A DNA stretch of 64,000 nucleotides from Ovoidimarina sp039190895 (GTDB taxonomy: Bacteria > Pseudomonadota > Alphaproteobacteria > Rhodobacterales > Rhodobacteraceae), in NCBI GenBank assembly GCA_039190895.1, contig JBCCXY010000005.1, positions 1 through 64,000 on the forward strand, written 5' to 3'. A program made the translations under genes and the position numbers. Shown piece by piece: positions 32,565 through 41,639 of the stretch. Within the stretch, counting starts at the first letter, position 1. Every line of letters begins with the position of its first letter. The notes under the pieces are model-generated. The model ran no database searches. It was given only the letters and a program-made list of their open reading frames with translations, and was not told where the DNA came from.

Positions 32565-33506
32565 TTAGCTGCCGAAGTGCCTCGCCACCACGTCGGCGGC
32601 CCGGGTCACGTCCTCGGGGTTGTCGTAGAAGTCGAACTGCGTGACGTCTTCCAGCCATTGCGCGGTGGCCTCGCCCGTGAAACGGGCGAGGAACGACTGG
32701 ACCCCCTGCGGAATGGCGGCGCTTTCGGAATGCACAACAGCAAGCGGCTTGTCCAAACGCTGGGGATTGTCGGCGGGGGCGTAGGTCAGCCAGCCCTCCC
32801 AACCCGCATTGTTCCACTTGTTGTCGTATTCCGGGATCGCGCCACGGTCGGCCTCGTAATAGTAGCCGCCGATGGGCATCAGAACGCCTTCGGCGCCCTC
32901 GGGTCCGGCGGCGGGGATCACCTCGCCCCCCTTTGCTTCGGCGGCCTGCGAAACGCTGATCAGCCCCGCCACGCCGTCTTTGCCGCCATAAACGGCCTCG
33001 ACAATCTCGCCATTCTGCAGCCAGGGCGCGACAAGGCCCAGGCGCTGCACCAGCGGGTTCCCCGAAACAGCGTCGATCATATAGCCCGCCGAGGCGCAGA
33101 TCCCGAGGCCGTTGATCTGACCCGCATCGACCTCCGGCAGCGTGGCGACAAAGGCAATCGCCGCGCGGATGTCCGAGGTTTTGGCCGCCGGGCTTTCGAC
33201 GAAGCGGACGTTGCCCGGCAGGTCGCCCGACTTGCCCCAGCCGCGAAAGTCGAACGTGAAGGCGGCGAAGCCCCGCTCGGCCAGCTCGCGGGCATAGGTG
33301 GCGGGCATCTGTTCTTGCACCGAGGTCCACGCCCCGGTGACGACGACCGCAGGCAGCGCGGCATCGCCACGTTCTTCGGGCAGGTACAGGGTGCCGGACA
33401 GGACTGCGCCTTCATTCTCGAAGGTCACGACGCGGGTTTCGACCTGCGCGATGGCTGCCGTAGAGGCCATAAGCGCGGCGGCGGTGGTGAGCGAAAGCGT
33501 GTTCAT
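32565..33506 (-). CDS. Exported alpha/beta hydrolase
   Basis: A 313-residue protein with a signal peptide (cleavage near AIAQV) and an alpha/beta-hydrolase fold (FTFDFRGWGKSGDLPG, GLGICASAGYMID). The nucleophile elbow appears as G-I-C-A-S, with Cys where Ser is usual, as in dienelactone-hydrolase relatives. The Ser two residues later keeps an alternative open. Asp and His would lie in the C-terminal quarter (VARHFGS at the end). It is the first gene after the AraC regulator in the same direction. Substrate unknown. Confidence 0.78.
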   Translation of the reverse strand: MNTLSLTTAAALMASTAAIAQVETRVVTFENEGAVLSGTLYLPEERGDAALPAVVVTGAWTSVQEQMPATYARELAERGFAAFTFDFRGWGKSGDLPGNVRFVESPAAKTSDIRAAIAFVATLPEVDAGQINGLGICASAGYMIDAVSGNPLVQRLGLVAPWLQNGEIVEAVYGGKDGVAGLISVSQAAEAKGGEVIPAAGPEGAEGVLMPIGGYYYEADRGAIPEYDNKWNNAGWEGWLTYAPADNPQRLDKPLAVVHSESAAIPQGVQSFLARFTGEATAQWLEDVTQFDFYDNPEDVTRAADVVARHFGS

Positions 33507-33612
33507 CTGGTATCTCCATCGTGGTGGGGCGCTGGGCCCGATGACGAGAGAGATACGCAGGGGCAGACTAGATTAATTGCACCTGCCGACCTGAGTTTTG
33601 AACGATTCTGCT

Positions 33613-34494
33613 TCAGCCCCCGGCGCGATGCTGGCGCGGCGTGCGGCCCATGAGTTGCTTGAAGCTGCGGGTGAAATGCGCCTGATCCGAGAACCCGCAG
33701 GCCAGGGCGATATCCCCAAGCGGTCGGGCCGCGTCCTCCATCATCTTCAGCGCCTGCTCGATGCGGTAGGCCATGACGAACTGCATGGGCGTCGAACCAA
33801 GCGTCTCTTTAAAGACCCGCGAAAAGTGCGAGGTGCTCATCCCCGCCTCGGCGGCGAGTTCGTCGACGGTGATGGTCTGATCGAGGCGGGCCTGCACGTG
33901 GCGGAGGACGGTCTGGTAGTGGCGGGAGGTGAATCGGGCGGATAGCTCGACTTCTTCGGGTCGGCGTTTGCCGTAGCGCTGGAGGAGCTTGACGAGGAAC
34001 ACCCGGCTCATCGCCTCGAACATCACAGCGGACGAGATGTCGTCGTCCTTCAGCGCGTCCCGCAGGATCACCCCCGCCGCGCAGAGGTCGGGGTCGGAGA
34101 ACTGTGGCAGGTCGGCAAGTTGCTGCGGATCAAGCAGGATGCCAAGCTCTGACTGGGCAAAGCGCGCGACCTTGTCGGGCTCCAGCGTCACGACAATCAC
34201 GTCCGAGGGCTGGAACCAGCGCCAGCCCGAGCGGATGCCAGCCGGGGTGACGATGATTTCATCGCGGTAGAACGTGAAATCGCGCAGCACCCCGTCGCGC
34301 CAATTCTGGACCCGGTGGGGTGTGTCCTGCAAGTTCAGAAGCACGTGGTGCTCGGCAAACACCGCCTCGGGCATGCGATCCGGCTGCGCCTGAAAATAGC
34401 GCACCGACATGAGCGCCGCCGCTGACGGACGCGCCATCGCCTCGCTGTTGAGCAGCGGCTCGGTCGGGTAAATCTCGGCGTATCGTCGGGGCAA
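33613..34494 (-). CDS. AraC-family transcriptional regulator
   Basis: A 293-residue regulator. The C-terminal 100 residues contain two HTH motifs (TVDELAAEAGMSTSHFSRVF and LGDIALACGFSDQAHFTRSF) and a conserved PMQFVMAYRIEQAL linker. The N-terminal half is a probable ligand-binding domain with no clear family. It lies 106 bp upstream of the hydrolase, NTF2-like and SDR genes on the same strand and probably activates them. Confidence 0.85.
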   Translation of the reverse strand: MPRRYAEIYPTEPLLNSEAMARPSAAALMSVRYFQAQPDRMPEAVFAEHHVLLNLQDTPHRVQNWRDGVLRDFTFYRDEIIVTPAGIRSGWRWFQPSDVIVVTLEPDKVARFAQSELGILLDPQQLADLPQFSDPDLCAAGVILRDALKDDDISSAVMFEAMSRVFLVKLLQRYGKRRPEEVELSARFTSRHYQTVLRHVQARLDQTITVDELAAEAGMSTSHFSRVFKETLGSTPMQFVMAYRIEQALKMMEDAARPLGDIALACGFSDQAHFTRSFKQLMGRTPRQHRAGG

Positions 34495-34606
34495 GCGTCG
34501 GTCCTCGATCGGCTGTCAAAGCATATAGGGGCGAAGGCTGAGGTGAAATTCGCAGACACGGTCAAACGTTTCCCGGCGCGGAATCAAGGCTGAAAGCCGC
34601 CGCGCC

Positions 34607-34635
34607 ATCGCCGGGCCCTCCCCAGGCCCGGCGAT
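34607..34635. terminator. GC-rich hairpin in the gap between methyltransferase and AraC genes
   Basis: ATCGCCGGGCC (34607-34617) pairs perfectly with GGCCCGGCGAT (34625-34635) over 11 bp with a 7-base loop. No T-run flanks it. It lies about 105 bases downstream of the minus-strand FkbM gene and is its likely terminator. The remaining bases of this 245-bp gap hold no supported gene. Confidence 0.5.
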
Positions 34636-34739
34636 ACGTCACCACCTGCACGCCACTCAGTTCGACGGCGACACGCTCACCGTAAACGCTCTCAACCAAC
34701 CGTCGGGGTCGCCGGTCCAGGGCCCATCGATGGCGCGGC

Positions 34740-35489
34740 TTACGCCAGTCGGCGGGCGTAGATGTCGCCTGAATTGGCGTCTTCCGGGATGGATGTCACG
34801 ATGTCCGCCATGGCCGACGGTGACACCCAGTCCGGCAAAAGCAGGTCGTGCGCCTCGCCGGTGCTGTAGTTGCATTCGTAATGCTCCAAACGCTCCAATA
34901 CCTGTAGCGCCTCGACCGCGACGGCCCGCTGCAGCGTCGTAAACTCAAACGACATCGCTGGGAGCGGTTGGCTGAGGCCTCGAAGGACCTCGGCCTCAAA
35001 CCCCTCCACGTCGATCTTCACAAAGTCGGGCCGCCCGTGGCTGGCGATCAACTGATCCAACGTCAGAACCGGCGTCGTGATCACCCGATCCCACACCTGA
35101 TCCGACCACCCCTTCGCGTGGCGAGCGGATGTGACAAGGTCCTCGGCAACGGTCGAGACGGTGGGGTTGGCCGTGTTCACAAACATCTCCATTTCCCCCG
35201 GCTCGGCGCCAACCGCAGCGGCAAGCAGGTGAACACCGGGATCGCTGCCGTGCAGCAGCCGCAGGGCGCGGAAAACGGCGGGCTGCGGCTCAACCGCGAC
35301 GACCCTCGCGCCCAGGCGCCGGAAGCTCGCCGTCCGGTCGCCAAGATGCGCGCCGATATCAAAAGCAAGCGCTCCCGGCCTCACGAACGAAGCGTTCAGG
35401 CGGTCCATCCGCGCCATCCGCGCGGCGTCGCGATAGTAGATGTCCAACGACCGCGAAATCGCCCGGGCCGTGCCCTTCGGCCACGTCAC
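34740..35489 (-). CDS. FkbM-family methyltransferase
   Basis: A 249-residue SAM-dependent methyltransferase. The SAM site is ALAFDIGAHLGDRTASFRRLG with acidic VVAVEPQP, and the family hallmark DFVKIDVEGFEAEVLRG is present. The longer frame would enter the divergent glucan gene, so GTG 35489 with an upstream GGGGTGG is preferred. FkbM enzymes methylate hydroxyls of sugars or polyketides. It is divergent from a periplasmic glucan protein, so a glycan substrate is possible. Confidence 0.78.
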   Translation of the reverse strand: MTWPKGTARAISRSLDIYYRDAARMARMDRLNASFVRPGALAFDIGAHLGDRTASFRRLGARVVAVEPQPAVFRALRLLHGSDPGVHLLAAAVGAEPGEMEMFVNTANPTVSTVAEDLVTSARHAKGWSDQVWDRVITTPVLTLDQLIASHGRPDFVKIDVEGFEAEVLRGLSQPLPAMSFEFTTLQRAVAVEALQVLERLEHYECNYSTGEAHDLLLPDWVSPSAMADIVTSIPEDANSGDIYARRLA

Positions 35490-35605
35490 AGCGCCACCCC
35501 GCCAACCGGGTTTGTGTTCGTGAGAAAGACAGGCATAGACTGGTCCGGAAGACGCAAGGCGGAGGGGATCGTGCCAAGAATTGCAGAGCTGACGCGGACA
35601 CGCAA

Positions 35606-37117
35606 ATGCCCCTGAGCCGACGCGCGGCGCTTCTCTGCGGAGCGGCCTCTCTGCTTGTGGCGGGCCGAGCGACGGGGCAGGGCGACGCGCCCTCTCTGCT
35701 GGATCAGGCGCGCGCGTCGGCCGCTGCGCCGTATCAGGTGCCTGCAAACGTCTTGCCACCCCCGTTCGACGACCTGACCTATGACTCGTATCGCGGCATC
35801 CGGCCCATCCCGGGTCGCGCAGCGGACCTGCCGCAGGGGGAGGGGTTCAGCGTCGATCTTCTGCCGCCGGGGCTCTACTTCCCCGATCCCGTCGCGGTCG
35901 AGCGGATCGTAGGGGGCGAGGTGCGCACGCTGCCGCTGACGCTCGATCTGTTCTCGTTCGACCCCCGGTACTTCAAGACGACGCCGGTTGGGACGCAGGA
36001 AACCGGGTTCTCTGGCCTGCGCATCCGCCATCCTGTGAACGCGCCCGACGTGATGGACGAGGTCGCCGTCATCCAGGGCGCCAGCTATTTCCGCGCCATA
36101 GGCGAGGCGATGGTCTACGGCCTCTCCGCCCGAGCCGTCGCCCTCGGGACGGGTGGAACGGCGCCTGAAGAGTTCCCGCGTTTCACGAAGCTCCGCCTGT
36201 ACGAAGGCGAGGCAGGGCGGATCCGGCTGGAGGGGGTGATCGATAGCCCCTCGCTTGCCGGGTACTTGGACATGGTCCTGACGCCGGGGACGGACACGGT
36301 GATGGACATCTCGGTGACCCTCTTGCCGCGTGTTGCGATTGATACGATTGGCGTGGCGCCGCTGACGTCGATGTACCTCAAGGGCCCGATGCACAGCGCT
36401 GCGTCGGACGATTTCCGCCCGCATGTGCACGACAGCGATGTGCTCGTCGTCGAAAACGGCGCGGGCGAGACGCTGTGGCGGCCCATCGAGAACCCCACGC
36501 ATGTCGAGACATCGGCCCTCGCCGATACGTCCCCGGTCAGCTTTGGCCTCTACCAGGCGGCCCGGACCTACGAGGATTTCGAGGACACCGAGGCCCGGTA
36601 CGAAGACCGCCCCTCTGCCGTCGTCCGGCCCAAGGGCGATTGGGGGACTGGGGCGGTTTTGCTGGTCGAAATCCCGACGGGGACGGAGTTTCTGGACAAC
36701 ATCGTCGCCTTCTGGCGCCCCGAAACGCCTTTCCAGGCCGGGGGCGAGTATCGCTACGACTACGAGTTGCACTGGACGCTGTCGTCGCCCGCGCCCGAGG
36801 CCGCCGCGCCGATCCTGCAATCCCGCAGCGGGCGGGAGCATCTGACCCCCGGCGTGCGGCGCTATGTGCTGGATTTCGACACGCGGGCGACGGAGCTTGT
36901 GCCCGACCTGTCGGTTCTCGGCGCAGATCATAGCGTGTTGTCCGGCCTCAGCGTCTTTCCGTTGCCCGACGGGCGCGGCACGCGGGCGACCTTTCTGCTG
37001 ACCCCGGGAGACGCTCCGGCGCACGAGCTGCGCTTTGTCCTGCGAAACGCGGACGGTGCTGCCCAAAGCCCGGTCTGGCTGCACCGCTGGACGCGAAAAC
37101 GGGATGGCGGTGTCTGA
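35606..37117 (+). CDS. Periplasmic glucan biosynthesis protein (OpgG/OpgD family)
   Basis: A 503-residue exported protein. The N-terminus MPLSRRAALLCGAASLL is a Tat-type signal, more like OpgD than OpgG. Family segments are visible: FDDLTYDSYRGIRPIP, FSFDPRYFKTTP, EDFEDTEARYEDRPS and WHRWT-like ends. OpgG/OpgD proteins build or trim the backbone of osmoregulated periplasmic glucans made by OpgH. No opgH is in the window. A cytochrome b561 gene follows after 53 bp. Confidence 0.85.
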   Translation: MPLSRRAALLCGAASLLVAGRATGQGDAPSLLDQARASAAAPYQVPANVLPPPFDDLTYDSYRGIRPIPGRAADLPQGEGFSVDLLPPGLYFPDPVAVERIVGGEVRTLPLTLDLFSFDPRYFKTTPVGTQETGFSGLRIRHPVNAPDVMDEVAVIQGASYFRAIGEAMVYGLSARAVALGTGGTAPEEFPRFTKLRLYEGEAGRIRLEGVIDSPSLAGYLDMVLTPGTDTVMDISVTLLPRVAIDTIGVAPLTSMYLKGPMHSAASDDFRPHVHDSDVLVVENGAGETLWRPIENPTHVETSALADTSPVSFGLYQAARTYEDFEDTEARYEDRPSAVVRPKGDWGTGAVLLVEIPTGTEFLDNIVAFWRPETPFQAGGEYRYDYELHWTLSSPAPEAAAPILQSRSGREHLTPGVRRYVLDFDTRATELVPDLSVLGADHSVLSGLSVFPLPDGRGTRATFLLTPGDAPAHELRFVLRNADGAAQSPVWLHRWTRKRDGGV

Positions 37118-37170
37118 CGGGTCGGGCTAGCGTGGCCGCTGTGACCCGAACGGCAGCGCAGGTGAGTGAT

Positions 37171-37722
37171 ATGACATTGGTGAATTCGAACGCGGGCTAC
37201 GGGACCATGACCAAGGTCCTGCATTGGTCCATCGTGATTTTGTTTGCGCTTCAATATGTTGGCGGGAACATCATGACGAGTATCGACTTCAACTCCAGCT
37301 ATGCCGGGATCAGCACGAACACGTATTACAACTGGCACAAGTCGCTGGGGCTCGTCGCGCTCGTGGTCGCCGTGCTGCGGATCATCAATCGGCAACTCGG
37401 CAAGCTGCCGCCATGGGCGCCGACTTTGTCGACCACCGAGCGGAAAGTTATCCACAGGGTGGAGCAGCTGTTCTACCTCGCCATGTTCGTCATGCCGATC
37501 ACGGGCTGGCTCTACGTGATGTGGGGGAACTACGGGGTCAATCTGTTCGGCGTGTGGGAGATGCCGCGCCCGCTGCCGAAGGACGACACCCTGCGCGATG
37601 TCGCGAAGTGGGCGCATATCGGGGCGGGCTGGGTGCTGTTGGCCGCGATGGCGGGGCACATCGGGCTGGTCTTGTACCATCAGTTTTTCAAGAAGGATCG
37701 GCTGTTGAAGCGGATGCTTTAA
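37171..37722 (+). CDS. Cytochrome b561 family protein
   Basis: A 183-residue four-helix membrane protein. Haem-ligand His residues are recognisable in KVLHWSIV, YYNWHKSLG, and the last helix AGHIGLVLYHQFF; MFVMPITGWLYVM forms helix three. Members pass electrons between quinol and small carriers or act as superoxide oxidases. ATG 37171 is used, since GGTGAG lies 5 bases upstream and earlier codons add only a polar leader. Its stop converges on the HTTM-like gene with a 4-base overlap. Confidence 0.85.
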   Translation: MTLVNSNAGYGTMTKVLHWSIVILFALQYVGGNIMTSIDFNSSYAGISTNTYYNWHKSLGLVALVVAVLRIINRQLGKLPPWAPTLSTTERKVIHRVEQLFYLAMFVMPITGWLYVMWGNYGVNLFGVWEMPRPLPKDDTLRDVAKWAHIGAGWVLLAAMAGHIGLVLYHQFFKKDRLLKRML

Positions 37723-38399
37723 GGGAAGAGCCGGAATTGCAGCCAAATGATGGACGGGTAGGCGGCAATCCAGGCCCAGACGAACCGGTTTAATCCAAAG
37801 AGCATTGCATTCGCGACGTGAAACGCGGTTGCCGCAATAAGCGCCATTACGAGCAATTTGAGATTGAGCAGGCTAATTGGAAACAGCACTTCAAAGATCA
37901 TAACGACCCACGACGCGCACCACAGAACGCGCGGGCGGTTTGCCAGCGCCCGGAGAGACTCGGCAACCGGGTAGGCCGAGAAGCGAAACACGTCCTGCAA
38001 CGCGCGCCCGTTGCGCCAGTCGGGGTTGGCGAGTTTCACCTGACCCGAGATGAGATACGACAGCAAAACCTGCACCGCGAGATAACCGAACGCGGCCTCG
38101 GTCGGGAGGCCATCCGGAAGCCAGTACGCAAGGCACAGGCAAAACAGGATCAAGAGCCCCATCCGGTCGCTGCCGCCGTTGTATGGCCCCTGATAGCGAC
38201 GCAAAATCAACATGCTATGCGCCGTAAGCGCCAGCAGCACCCAAGGGCTGTGAATCCCCGCCAGAAGCAAAAGGCTCAAGCCAGCGCGCGGTGCGAACAG
38301 CAGGCGGTCGCGGTGGCCGAAAATGTGCTCGGCGCTTTGCTGGAGGAAGGCGAGGGCCAGCAGAAGTTCCGTTGCGCGTAAGGCGACTTCCAAGGTCAT
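37719..38399 (-). CDS. HTTM-like integral membrane protein
   Basis: A 226-residue protein with about six membrane helices. Segments YLISGQVKLANPDWRNG and FHVANAMLFGLNRFVWAWIAAYP resemble the HTTM (horizontally transferred transmembrane, vitamin-K carboxylase-like) domain. It is shorter than full HTTM proteins and lacks an obvious soluble domain. Its ATG overlaps the stop of the 123-residue partner (ATGA). Function unknown. Confidence 0.6.
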   Translation of the reverse strand: MTLEVALRATELLLALAFLQQSAEHIFGHRDRLLFAPRAGLSLLLLAGIHSPWVLLALTAHSMLILRRYQGPYNGGSDRMGLLILFCLCLAYWLPDGLPTEAAFGYLAVQVLLSYLISGQVKLANPDWRNGRALQDVFRFSAYPVAESLRALANRPRVLWCASWVVMIFEVLFPISLLNLKLLVMALIAATAFHVANAMLFGLNRFVWAWIAAYPSIIWLQFRLFP

Positions 38400-38767
38400 G
38401 TGAGGGGAAAAACATCGGAAACGAAAACGATGTCCTCTCCGTCACGATGCACGAAGACGAGGCGGAATTGGAAGGCACCTTGAGAGACGTCCTCCGAAAT
38501 GCGCCGCTTGATTTCGGCGATGTTGTGCTCTGTCGGGTTCTCCTGAATGCGTTCGGCACAACTGACGACAAACAGGGTGTCGTTCCAATCCGGATTCCAA
38601 AACAGCCGTCGGATCATTTCCAGCCTTGAGACCCGAAAAGGACGCGGCCGGAATTCGAGCCAGACAGGGCTGTCCGAGGCCATGGCCCATTGCACGCGCG
38701 GCGAGGGTTCTATTGCCTTGAAGAACCGCCATGACGGAATAAGAACCGGCAAAACCAGCTTCCACAT
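38396..38767 (-). CDS. Hypothetical protein, partner of the HTTM-like protein
   Basis: A 123-residue protein with one N-terminal hydrophobic segment (MWKLVLPVLIPSW) and a mixed alpha/beta remainder (SPVWLEFRPRPFRVSRLE, FQFRLVFVHRDGEDIVFV). No family recognised. It overlaps the HTTM-like gene by ATGA, as lipid- or vitamin-related HTTM proteins often have a small companion. It is divergent from the SWIM gene across a 137-bp region with a strong palindrome. Confidence 0.6.
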   Translation of the reverse strand: MWKLVLPVLIPSWRFFKAIEPSPRVQWAMASDSPVWLEFRPRPFRVSRLEMIRRLFWNPDWNDTLFVVSCAERIQENPTEHNIAEIKRRISEDVSQGAFQFRLVFVHRDGEDIVFVSDVFPLT

Positions 38768-38775
38768 GACCGCAG

Positions 38776-38789
38776 TTAACGGCCGTTAA
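38776..38789. promoter_or_regulatory. Palindrome TTAACGGCCGTTAA in a divergent promoter
   Basis: A perfect 14-base palindrome lies 8 bases upstream of the minus-strand gene start (38767) and about 115 bases upstream of the SWIM gene start (38905). A T/A-rich repeat GTTAAGTTAAAGG follows. It fits an operator for a dimeric regulator; the protein is not identifiable here. Confidence 0.45.
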
Positions 38790-38904
38790 GTTAAAGGCCC
38801 ATGAACCGTGGACGACGCATCACACCACACCGCCGCCGCATTGCCGCCGTGGGATTGACACCAAGGCGTGGTGCCCCTTCCTTAACGGGACCAAGCGGGC
38901 ACAT

Positions 38905-40275
38905 ATGACCATCACGACAGACACCGTCACGGCGCTTGCTCCGGATCAGGCCTCGCTGAAGGCCGCGTCGAAGTTGATGAAAGCCGCGAAGTGGCCGGTT
39001 CGGCTGAGGGACGAGGTTTCGAACCTTGTTTGGGGCGAGTGTCAGGGGTCGGGCGCCAACCCCTACCGCGTCGTGTTTGACGCCTCGGATCAGGGCTACA
39101 AATGCACCTGTCCCTCGCGAAAATTTCCCTGCAAACATACGCTTGCGCTGATGTGGATGTACGCCGAAACGCCTGCCGACTTCGGGGCAGGGGACGTGCC
39201 GGATTGGGTGACGGACTGGCTCGGACGCCGTCGGAAAACCGGGGCGGCCCCGGCGGACAAGCCTTCGAGCAAGGGCAAAAGCCTGTCGCTCGCCCGCGCG
39301 GAAAAGCCGGAGAAACCGGAGGATCCAGCCGCCATCGCAAGGCGCGAAGCGGCGGCCAAGAAGCGCGCGGAAGAGACGGAAGCCGCGCTGCTCACCGCCG
39401 TTGACGATCTGGAGGTGTGGATCGAAGACCAACTCCGCACCGGCCTCGGCGCCCTGTTGAACGATCTGCCCACCCGCTGCCGCGCCATTGCCGCGCGGAT
39501 GGTGGATGGCAAGGCGGGCGCGCTCGCCGGGCGGATTGACGAGATTCCGGGGCGGGTTCTCGCCCTGACGGGGGAGGAGCGGCTGGACGCCCTCATCGCC
39601 CAACTCGGTAAGCTTGTTATCCTGACGCGCGCCTTTCGGGCCGACCCGCAACAGCCCGACATCCGACGCGCCGTCGCGACAGCAGAGAAGCGCGAAGACG
39701 TGCTCGCCGACCCCAACGCGCTGCGCGTCAAAAGCACGTGGGAGGTGGTGGGCGAACGCGTCACCACCCGCCGCGACGACCTTGTCATCCACGCCAAATG
39801 GCTCCTGAACCTGCAAGCCCACGGCCCCCGCTTCGCGCTGCTGCTGGACTTCTTCCCGGCGTCGCTCGGGCGCCGGTCGACGGCCTTCGCGAACGGCGAA
39901 CAGTTCGAGGCCGAGCTTGTCTTCTACCCCGCCCGTGCGCCCCTGCGCGCGCTGGTCGATCAGCGAAAGACCTGCGATCCAAAAGCATGGCCCGCACCCG
40001 AAGCTGAACCGCTGGCAGAGGCAGCGCGCTTTGAGACGGCCTTGCCGTGGAACGAAGTCGCGCCAGTCCTCCTCCCGCCCGGGCGCATCGCCCTGTCGGG
40101 GAAGCGGTCGTGGTGGACGGCGGCAGGGGGCGACCTGTCGCTACCACTGGATCAGCCGCCGCCGGATGCGGTGACCGGGATGGCGCTGGAAGCCGCCAGC
40201 GCCCTCTGGGACGGCGCGCGGCTGTCGCTGTTGTCGGCGCAGACGGATTGGGGCCGGGTGGCGCTGGATGGATAG
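38905..40275 (+). CDS. SWIM zinc-finger protein
   Basis: A 456-residue protein with a SWIM finger near residues 65-85 (YKCTCPSRKFPCKHTLAL, CxC...CxH). A basic, low-complexity linker (about 110-150, rich in Lys, Glu, Pro) leads into a long helical region and a C-terminal mixed domain. SWIM fingers bind DNA or proteins. It is the first gene of a five-gene plus-strand operon, with its stop inside the next gene (8-bp overlap). In related clusters this protein always accompanies DUF5691, a MoxR ATPase, DUF5682 and a vWA protein. Function unknown. Confidence 0.82.
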   Translation: MTITTDTVTALAPDQASLKAASKLMKAAKWPVRLRDEVSNLVWGECQGSGANPYRVVFDASDQGYKCTCPSRKFPCKHTLALMWMYAETPADFGAGDVPDWVTDWLGRRRKTGAAPADKPSSKGKSLSLARAEKPEKPEDPAAIARREAAAKKRAEETEAALLTAVDDLEVWIEDQLRTGLGALLNDLPTRCRAIAARMVDGKAGALAGRIDEIPGRVLALTGEERLDALIAQLGKLVILTRAFRADPQQPDIRRAVATAEKREDVLADPNALRVKSTWEVVGERVTTRRDDLVIHAKWLLNLQAHGPRFALLLDFFPASLGRRSTAFANGEQFEAELVFYPARAPLRALVDQRKTCDPKAWPAPEAEPLAEAARFETALPWNEVAPVLLPPGRIALSGKRSWWTAAGGDLSLPLDQPPPDAVTGMALEAASALWDGARLSLLSAQTDWGRVALDG

Positions 40276-41623
40276 CCCGGCGGCACAGATCGACGCGCTC
40301 AAGGCGCGGTGGATGACCGGGGCCACGACCTCGGGTGTCGGCCCGGAAGAGTGGCAGGGCCTCGACGAACTCTCACTGCTGGCGCTCGCCGGGCAGTTTG
40401 CGCGAGTGGCTACGCATCCAGGCACGTCCGCGCCCCTTACGCCGCGCCCCGACATCCCGGCCTTACCGCTCAAGCCGCTGCCCGAGGACCTGCGCCCGCA
40501 GTTCCGCCGCCTGCGGGACGACAAGCAGTTCGAAACGCTGGACACTGTCCGCTTCATCGCCGCCCGCGGTTATGGCGTGCATCCCGTCGACTGGATGCCC
40601 AGGCGAACCGCAGACTCCCTGCCGCCCGCCTACGAGGTCTGGCGCGACTGGCTGAACGACGCCCTTCCGGCAGAGGCGGAGGACCACGCGCTCACCGCCG
40701 AAACATGGGACATGGTCGCCCCCAGCCGCCGCTATGCCGATCTGGCGCGCCTCCACCGCGACGATCCCGAAGCAGCCCGCGCCCTGATCACGGCGCTTGC
40801 GCCGACGCTCGCTGCCGATCAGCGGCTGCGGATGCTCCAATGCGTGCAAGCAGCGCTGACGGACGGGGATGCGGACCTGCTGCAGGGCTTCGACGGCGAC
40901 CGCTCGTCGAAAGTCCAGACTTTCGTCAAAACCCAACTCGCGCGGCTGGGCACCGGGCCGCAATCGGACGCGGATGCTGCCGCCGAGATCCCGGACTACA
41001 TCGACGTGGCCAAGGCCGGGATTCTGTCCCGCAAGCGCATCATCGAGGCGCGCAAGCTCAAGACCCCCGCGCAGAAAAAGAGCCGCGCGCAGGTGTTTGC
41101 GAAGATGTCGCTGGCGGGCCTCGCCGACGTGCTGAAGATGACCCCGGACGAGGTGATCGACGCATGGTCCTTCGGCGAAGGCACGGACGAAATCATAGCG
41201 CTCGTCGCCGCCACCGGTACCGACGCGCAGGTCAGCCGCCTGGCCGAGCGTGCCATCGAAGCCACCGAATACACGCCCCTTCCCCTGATGGAACGGCTGG
41301 ACACCGCCACCCGCCGCGCTTTCGGTTTGCAGGTGTTGAAGCACGACGACCTCGCCCTGCCGCTCACCCGCCAATGGATCGCCGAGCCGGAGGGCGACGT
41401 CAGCTGGGACGCGCTGTCGTCGCTGCCGTTCAAGAAGATCACCTCGGCCCTGACCGAGAGCAAAAATGCGAACACCGAAGCGCAGGCCGCCGCCGGTGTT
41501 ATGTTCCTCGGCCTCATCGCCGACCGCGATGCCGCGACCCGCATCGTCGACACCCTCGTGGCCGGGGGCGTCCTTCCGGTCGACCCGCGCCTGACCCTCT
41601 TGCGCCTCAACGCCGCCCTTTGA
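40268..41623 (+). CDS. DUF5691 protein
   Basis: A 451-residue helical protein matching DUF5691 as I recall it. Visible pieces are GPEEWQGLDELSLLALAGQF, YGVHPVDWMPR, LPPAYEVWRDWLN and a repeat-like C-terminal half (LMERLDTATRRAFGLQVLKH, DVSWDALSSLPFKKIT). It resembles HEAT-like stacks and may be a scaffold. No enzymatic motif was seen. It overlaps the SWIM gene by 8 bp and precedes the MoxR gene by 16 bp. Confidence 0.78.
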   Translation: MDSPAAQIDALKARWMTGATTSGVGPEEWQGLDELSLLALAGQFARVATHPGTSAPLTPRPDIPALPLKPLPEDLRPQFRRLRDDKQFETLDTVRFIAARGYGVHPVDWMPRRTADSLPPAYEVWRDWLNDALPAEAEDHALTAETWDMVAPSRRYADLARLHRDDPEAARALITALAPTLAADQRLRMLQCVQAALTDGDADLLQGFDGDRSSKVQTFVKTQLARLGTGPQSDADAAAEIPDYIDVAKAGILSRKRIIEARKLKTPAQKKSRAQVFAKMSLAGLADVLKMTPDEVIDAWSFGEGTDEIIALVAATGTDAQVSRLAERAIEATEYTPLPLMERLDTATRRAFGLQVLKHDDLALPLTRQWIAEPEGDVSWDALSSLPFKKITSALTESKNANTEAQAAAGVMFLGLIADRDAATRIVDTLVAGGVLPVDPRLTLLRLNAAL

Positions 41624-41639
41624 AACTTGGAGACCCCGA

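Noticed and set aside
32011..33330. Single 439-residue minus-strand frame
   Set aside because: Only its last 167 residues (NTF2-like, own signal peptide) look real; the first part is the hydrolase gene in another frame.
34495..34739. Small frame in the gap upstream of the AraC gene, possible gene remnant
   Set aside because: The sequence holds a strong hairpin and no ribosome site or conserved residues.
35486..37084. 532-residue minus-strand frame
   Set aside because: Antisense shadow of the glucan protein gene; Arg-rich and without domains.
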